Of a stretch of DNA of 24,920 nt, positions 21,525 through 24,920 are shown one piece after another; the first letter of the stretch is position 1, and each line of letters opens with the position of its first letter. Location: contig JBBRVP010000049.1 in the NCBI GenBank assembly GCA_038246785.1, positions 1 to 24,920 on the forward strand, written 5' to 3'. Below the pieces are notes generated by a model. That model ran no database searches and had not been told where the DNA came from. It saw nothing but the letters and a program-made list of their open reading frames with translations. A program made the position numbers and the translations under genes. The DNA is from JBBRVP01 sp038246785 (GTDB lineage: Bacteria > Actinomycetota > Actinomycetes > Jiangellales > Jiangellaceae).

Positions 21525-22889
21525 GTGAGCGTCGCCGAGCTGCCGCAGCAAAGCTCTCGCGGGCCGAGCCTCGACCGCACTCCGCCGCAGGACGTCGCGG
21601 CCGAGCAGTCGGTGCTCGGCGGCATGCTGCTCAGCAAGGACGCCATCGCCGACGTCGTCGAGGTGGTCCGCGGCCACGACTTCTACCGGCCGGCCCACGA
21701 GACGGTCTACGACACGATCCTGGAGCTCTACGGCCGGGGCGAGCCGGCCGACGCCATCACGGTCTCCGCAGACCTGCAGCGCCGCGGCGAGCTCGGCCGC
21801 ATCGGCGGCGCGCCGTACCTGCACACCCTCGTCGCCTCCGTCCCGACCGCGGCCAACGCCGGCTACTACGCCGAGATCGTCCGCGAGCGGGCGATCCTGC
21901 GCCGTTTGGTCGAGGCGGGCACCCGCATCGCGCAGCTGGGCTACGCCGCCGACGGCGAGGTCGACGACGTGGTCGACCGGGCCCAGGCGGAGGTCTACTC
22001 GGTCACGGAGCGTCGCACCAGCGAGGACTACCGGCCGCTGTCGGAGATCATGGAGGGCACCCTCGACGAGATCGAGGCCATCGGCTCGCGCGGCGGCCAG
22101 TTCGTCGGCGTACCCACCGGCTTCGCCGACCTCGACGAGGTCACCAACGGACTGCACCCCGGGCAGATGGTCATCGTCGCCGCCCGGCCCGGGGCCGGGA
22201 AGTCGACGCTGGCCCTCGACGTGGCCCGCTCCGCGTCGATCCGGCACGGGTTGACCGCGGTGCTGTTCTCCCTGGAGATGAGCCGCAACGAGATAGCCAT
22301 GCGGTTGCTGTCGGCCGAGGCCCGGGTGTCGCTGCAGCACATGCGCACCGGCCACATGACCGACGAGGACTGGTCGCGGATCGCCCGCAAGACCGGCGAG
22401 GTGTCCAGCGCGCCGCTGTTCATCGACGACTCGCCCAACATGTCGATGATGGAGATCCGCGCGAAGTGCCGGCGGCTCAAGCAGCGGCACGACCTGCGGC
22501 TGGTCGTGCTCGACTACATGCAGCTGCTCTCAAGCGGCAAAAAGGTCGAGAGCCGCCAGGTCGAGGTGTCGGAGTTCTCCCGCTCGCTCAAGCTGCTGGC
22601 TAAGGAGCTCGAGGTCCCGGTGGTCGCGCTTAGCCAGCTCAACCGCGGTCCGGAGCAGCGTCAGGACAAGAAGCCGCTGCTGTCGGACCTGCGCGAGTCC
22701 GGGTCGCTGGAACAGGACGCCGACATGGTGCTGCTCCTGCACCGAGAGGACATGTACGAGAAGGAGTCGGCCCGCGCCGGCGAGGCCGACCTCATCCTCG
22801 CCAAGCACCGCAACGGTCCGACCACCACCGTCACGGTGGCGTTCCAGGGGCACTACTCGCGGTTCGTCGACATGGCGGTCGGCGGCTGA
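21525..22889 (+). CDS. dnaB: Replicative DNA helicase DnaB
   Basis: The 454-aa hexameric helicase unwinds DNA at the replication fork. The N-terminal domain begins at RTPPQDVAAEQSVLGGMLLS (about 18-37). The RecA-like core has Walker A ARPGAGKST (about 220-228), LFSLEMSRNEIAMRLLSAEA, Walker B LVVLDYMQLL (about 322-331), and ALSQLNRGPEQRQDKKPLLSDLRESGSLEQDAD. No intein interrupts the Walker A or other motifs, although inteins are common in actinobacterial dnaB. The GTG at 21525 has GGAGG 9 nt upstream. The upstream DNA holds a DnaA-box-like cluster. It is convergent with the Imm-5-like gene. Confidence 0.98.
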   Translation: MSVAELPQQSSRGPSLDRTPPQDVAAEQSVLGGMLLSKDAIADVVEVVRGHDFYRPAHETVYDTILELYGRGEPADAITVSADLQRRGELGRIGGAPYLHTLVASVPTAANAGYYAEIVRERAILRRLVEAGTRIAQLGYAADGEVDDVVDRAQAEVYSVTERRTSEDYRPLSEIMEGTLDEIEAIGSRGGQFVGVPTGFADLDEVTNGLHPGQMVIVAARPGAGKSTLALDVARSASIRHGLTAVLFSLEMSRNEIAMRLLSAEARVSLQHMRTGHMTDEDWSRIARKTGEVSSAPLFIDDSPNMSMMEIRAKCRRLKQRHDLRLVVLDYMQLLSSGKKVESRQVEVSEFSRSLKLLAKELEVPVVALSQLNRGPEQRQDKKPLLSDLRESGSLEQDADMVLLLHREDMYEKESARAGEADLILAKHRNGPTTTVTVAFQGHYSRFVDMAVGG

Positions 22890-22926
22890 GCGTTGTCGAG
22901 ATGCAGCGAAGACGGCACGGCCGCGA

Positions 22927-22968
22927 GCACGACACGTTGCACACCAGGCCACCTGGTCCCAGTCGTGC
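22927..22968. terminator. Nested stem-loop between convergent dnaB and Imm-5-like gene
   Basis: The outer arms GCACGAC (22927-22933) and GTCGTGC (22962-22968) enclose an inner hairpin ACCAGG (22943-22948) / CCTGGT (22952-22957). All 13 pairs are perfect. No T-run follows, but the position between two convergent stop codons suits a bidirectional terminator. Confidence 0.45.
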
Positions 22969-23000
22969 GAGGTCCCTAGCCGGTCCCCCGCACGGCCGAC

Positions 23001-23516
23001 TCAGTATTCAAACACCGACCAGCAGATGCCGTTCCGCAACCGCTCGTCGTCTAGGACGAGTTCACGAATCGCGTCCGGGAGCTGGTCCCGCTGCCACTGA
23101 CACTCCCGTCGCCCCGCCTCCTCGCTCTCGCCGGCAGGAGTTGCCGCACGCGCGGCCTTGATCGCATAGGCGGCCGCACCGAGCTCGTGTGCGGCGACAT
23201 GTGCGACGCACCCGGCCTGGCCAGCGGCATACGCGGCATACCGTCCGGCTCCGCGCAGGTCTCGGGCCGCGCCCATGGCATGGCCACCGGCCGCCCGGGC
23301 CTGCATCATCCTGACCTCGCCGCGCACCCAGGCGCGAGCGTGCTCGATCGCCTCGCGCGGTCTCGGGTCCGGTCGCCGTGCCGACTCGAAGAGGCCGAGG
23401 ACGTGCTCCGCGCACGACGCTGCCCACAGCGCGAGGAGACGGTGGTCGGCATCCGTGAGAGTCCCACCGCGGCGGATGGTCACGAGGCGAGGGTCCCTGA
23501 CCTCCGGAAGGATCAC
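23001..23516 (-). CDS. Imm-5-like domain protein (putative immunity protein)
   Basis: This 171-aa alpha-helical, Ala-rich protein has DHRLLALWAASCAEHVLGLFE, RPREAIEHARAWVRGE, a helical repeat rich in Ala, His and Gly (ARAAGGHAMGAARDLRGAGRYAAYAAGQAGCVAHVAAHE), and a C-terminal CQWQRDQLPDAIRELVLDDERL. I recognise this as the family usually named putative immunity protein (Imm-5-like); direct evidence for immunity is lacking in general, and no toxin gene is beside it here. The GTG at 23516 has GAAGGGG about 9 nt upstream and begins just before the conserved part. The frame stays open to 23621 and includes a CPLC motif, so a longer form is possible. Confidence 0.72.
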   Translation of the reverse strand: MILPEVRDPRLVTIRRGGTLTDADHRLLALWAASCAEHVLGLFESARRPDPRPREAIEHARAWVRGEVRMMQARAAGGHAMGAARDLRGAGRYAAYAAGQAGCVAHVAAHELGAAAYAIKAARAATPAGESEEAGRRECQWQRDQLPDAIRELVLDDERLRNGICWSVFEY

Positions 23517-23762
23517 GGTTCGCAGTCCCCTTCCGAGCCCGTCCAACACCCATCGGCCGCACAGGGGGCAGGCCGCGACGACATCCACCGTAGCGATCAC
23601 GCCGACTGCGCTGCTGGCCAACAGGGTCTGTCTCGCCGGAATGCGGCAGACCAGGTTGACGCGTGCGACTAGCCCGCACGCCGGGACGGTTTCCGTGACA
23701 CATCTACGCAGTTCACAGCCGGGTTCGTCGATGTGAGCCCCAAACAGCGCTGCAGCGTGTCG

Positions 23763-23779
23763 GGCCCCAGCGAGGGGCC
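23763..23779 (-). terminator. Hairpin after the CARDB-type gene
   Basis: GGCCCC (23763-23768) and GGGGCC (23774-23779) form a perfect 6-bp stem with a 5-nt loop, 21 nt past the stop codon on the minus strand. There is no T-run. The remaining DNA from here to the Imm-5-like start at 23516 shows no convincing gene. Confidence 0.45.
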
Positions 23780-23799
23780 GCCATCCGGTGAAGCCGGCC

Positions 23800-24768
23800 T
23801 CACCAGGTGATCGTCGAATTCACGCTGGCGGCGTTGTTGCCCTCGTTCGACTCCGTCACGATCTGCTGGTAGTCCACGGTGGCCGTGACGTTCGACTGCC
23901 CAGCGGGGCCGTAGACATTGTCCGGCGCCGGGGGAACCGCGGTGATGGTGATCGTCGCGCTGGCGCCCGGGGCGAGCGGGCCGTTGCCGTAGCAGTAGGC
24001 GATCTGCTGGACGTACTCGTGCGGCACCGTGCAGGTGAAGCCGATGGCGCCGCTCTTGACGGCGTTCGCGTTGACGTCGCCGCCCCAGTTGGTCAGCCAG
24101 CGCACGTTGACCGGGTCGGCCGGAGCCGTACCCTGGTTGGTGATCGTCATCGTCCAGGCGCCCGCCTCGTAGATGCCGCGCACCGACGTCGGGCCGGTCA
24201 TCGTCATCGCGAGGTCGGGCCGCGGCGGGACCGTCACAGTCGTGGTCACCAAGGCGCTGTTGTTGCTCTCGTCGCGTTCTTCGATCGCGTTCGCCGGGTC
24301 GACCGTGGCGGATGCCGTCACCTGGGCTGCCGCGTTCGGCATCGTGGCTGACAGCGTGATCGTCGCGACACCACCGATACGCAGGAAGCCGCCGGAGCAA
24401 CTGGCGGCGGACCCAGACCGCGTGCAGGTGAAGCCGTCGTCTCCGGCCGCCCCGGACACGGTGGCGCCAGAGCTGACGCTCGCCGCGAGCTGCACGCCGC
24501 TGGCCGGAGCGGGGTTCGCGCCGCCGGGGTTGTGCACGGTGATCGTGTAGGTCGTCGTGGTGCCGCTGCTGGCAGCCGCCGGTCCGCTGATCGACGCCTG
24601 CAGGTCCGGGTAGCGAGGAGGCGGCGGGTCGGGCAAGCAGATCGGCGGCGGGTTGTCGCCGTCGCAGTTGGGTCGGGCAGACGCGGGTGCGGCCGCGACG
24701 AGCGTCGCGGCGAGAATCAGGCCGAGTCCAAGGAGGACGGCGAGACAACGACGGACGAAACTGCTCAT
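23800..24768 (-). CDS. Secreted protein with two CARDB/DUF11-type Ig-like repeats
   Basis: This 322-aa protein has a clear Sec signal peptide: basic MSSFVRRC, a hydrophobic core, and APASA cleavage after about residue 31. A Pro-rich Cys-containing linker follows. Two beta-sandwich repeats come next, each beginning PDL and ending in the Asn-rich turn typical of CARDB domains (ERDESNNSA and TESNEGNNAAS). Each repeat contains two Cys that could form a disulfide (FTCTRSGSAASC and FTCTVPHEYVQQIAYC). There is no wall-sorting signal, so it is probably released or loosely wall-bound; adhesive or structural roles are guesses. The ATG at 24768 has only a weak GGGGAA upstream. An insertion-sequence end lies within about 15 bp of the start, so its native promoter may be gone. 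Confidence 0.85.
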   Translation of the reverse strand: MSSFVRRCLAVLLGLGLILAATLVAAAPASARPNCDGDNPPPICLPDPPPPRYPDLQASISGPAAASSGTTTTYTITVHNPGGANPAPASGVQLAASVSSGATVSGAAGDDGFTCTRSGSAASCSGGFLRIGGVATITLSATMPNAAAQVTASATVDPANAIEERDESNNSALVTTTVTVPPRPDLAMTMTGPTSVRGIYEAGAWTMTITNQGTAPADPVNVRWLTNWGGDVNANAVKSGAIGFTCTVPHEYVQQIAYCYGNGPLAPGASATITITAVPPAPDNVYGPAGQSNVTATVDYQQIVTESNEGNNAASVNSTITW

Positions 24769-24782
24769 GGGTTCCCCGTTCT

Positions 24783-24920
24783 AAGAACGTGTTGGGAAAG
24801 CGGCTACGAGGCCGCAGCTGGCTGCCAGGCTCGGCGGCCAGGGGCGGGTGCGAGTCGGCGGGTCATGAGTCCGATCATGGACCACTTGATCATGGCCTCG
24901 GCGTGTTCGGGGAGCCGTTC
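24783..24920 (-). mobile_element. End of an IS5-like insertion sequence (cut by window edge)
   Basis: A transposase 3' end reads off the right edge. The GAACGTGTTGGGAAAG stretch just outside its stop (starting 24785) looks like an IS terminal inverted repeat, and the adjacent CTAA (24781-24784) resembles the YTAR target of some IS5-family elements. The boundary is an estimate; the other end is not in the window. Confidence 0.55.
24804..24920 (-). CDS. IS5-type transposase, C-terminal fragment (partial)
   Basis: The last 38 residues of the reading frame enter from the right edge: ERLPEHAEAMIKWSMIGLMTRRLAP, then a short Arg/Pro/Ala tail and a TAG at 24804-24806. The WSMIGLMTRRLAP stretch is typical of the C-terminus of DDE transposases of actinobacterial IS5-type elements. 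The catalytic residues lie outside the window, so activity cannot be judged. Confidence 0.65.
   Translation of the reverse strand, partial: ERLPEHAEAMIKWSMIGLMTRRLAPAPGRRAWQPAAAS

Noticed and set aside
21525..22889. Intein in dnaB
   Set aside because: All helicase motifs are contiguous and the length is normal.
1..24920. tRNA or rRNA genes
   Set aside because: No cloverleaf-like or rRNA-like segment was recognised on either strand by eye.

Overview
The window is high-GC DNA from an actinobacterium. The grounds are GTG starts in many genes, several genes that look leaderless (a TANNNT hexamer 6-8 nt before the start codon and no Shine-Dalgarno), and the gene order penicillin-binding protein / GT87 mannosyltransferase ... 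rpsF-ssb-rpsR-rplI ... MATE ... dnaB, which I know from Streptomyces and Frankia-type genomes. A FemABX-type peptidyl-bridge enzyme and an aa3-type oxidase also fit. I cannot name the genus.

Layout: (1) 1-6465 is core envelope and respiration: the N-terminal part of ctaD (minus strand, running off the left edge), then a plus-strand operon of a class A penicillin-binding protein, a GT87 glycosyltransferase and a PIG-V-like mannosyltransferase. (2) 6466-17056 is a roughly 10.6-kb accessory block between the conserved PBP/GT cluster and rpsF. It holds a VapBC-type toxin-antitoxin pair, a nitrite/nitric-oxide module (7205-12591), a minus-strand pair of FemX-like ligase and alanine-racemase-like protein, YceI divergent from a MarR regulator, and an endonuclease IV. 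(3) 17057-22889 is the replication/translation core: rpsF, ssb, rpsR, rplI, an iodotyrosine-deiodinase-like flavoprotein, a MATE transporter and dnaB. (4) 22890-24920 holds an Imm-5-like protein, a secreted CARDB-type protein, and the end of an insertion sequence stopping about 15 bp before that protein's start codon.

The most interesting unit is the nitrite/NO module. A hemerythrin-DUF2249 protein (minus) is divergent from a tightly overlapping operon (plus; 4-bp ATGA and GTGA overlaps). The operon encodes a winged-helix regulator with a C-terminal three-cysteine pattern, an NnrS-like membrane protein, and an 882-residue fusion of a polytopic membrane domain, a complete type-1 copper cupredoxin and a two-domain copper nitrite reductase. 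In the nitrite reductase part the usual axial Met ligand of the type-1 copper is Leu (residue 728), while the other copper and catalytic residues are kept. The likely division of labour is that the membrane domain and cupredoxin feed electrons to nitrite reduction, NnrS-like and hemerythrin proteins handle the NO or repair its damage, and the Cys-containing regulator senses it. No NO reductase is visible in the window.

The regulatory DNA also stands out. Three copies of TCGTCCACA plus one near match, close to the actinobacterial DnaA box, lie upstream of dnaB. They are arranged as an 18-bp direct repeat and a 26-bp inverted repeat. The same 13-mer occurs upstream of the rpsF-ssb operon. Perfect short tandem duplications occur at three gene ends or junctions.
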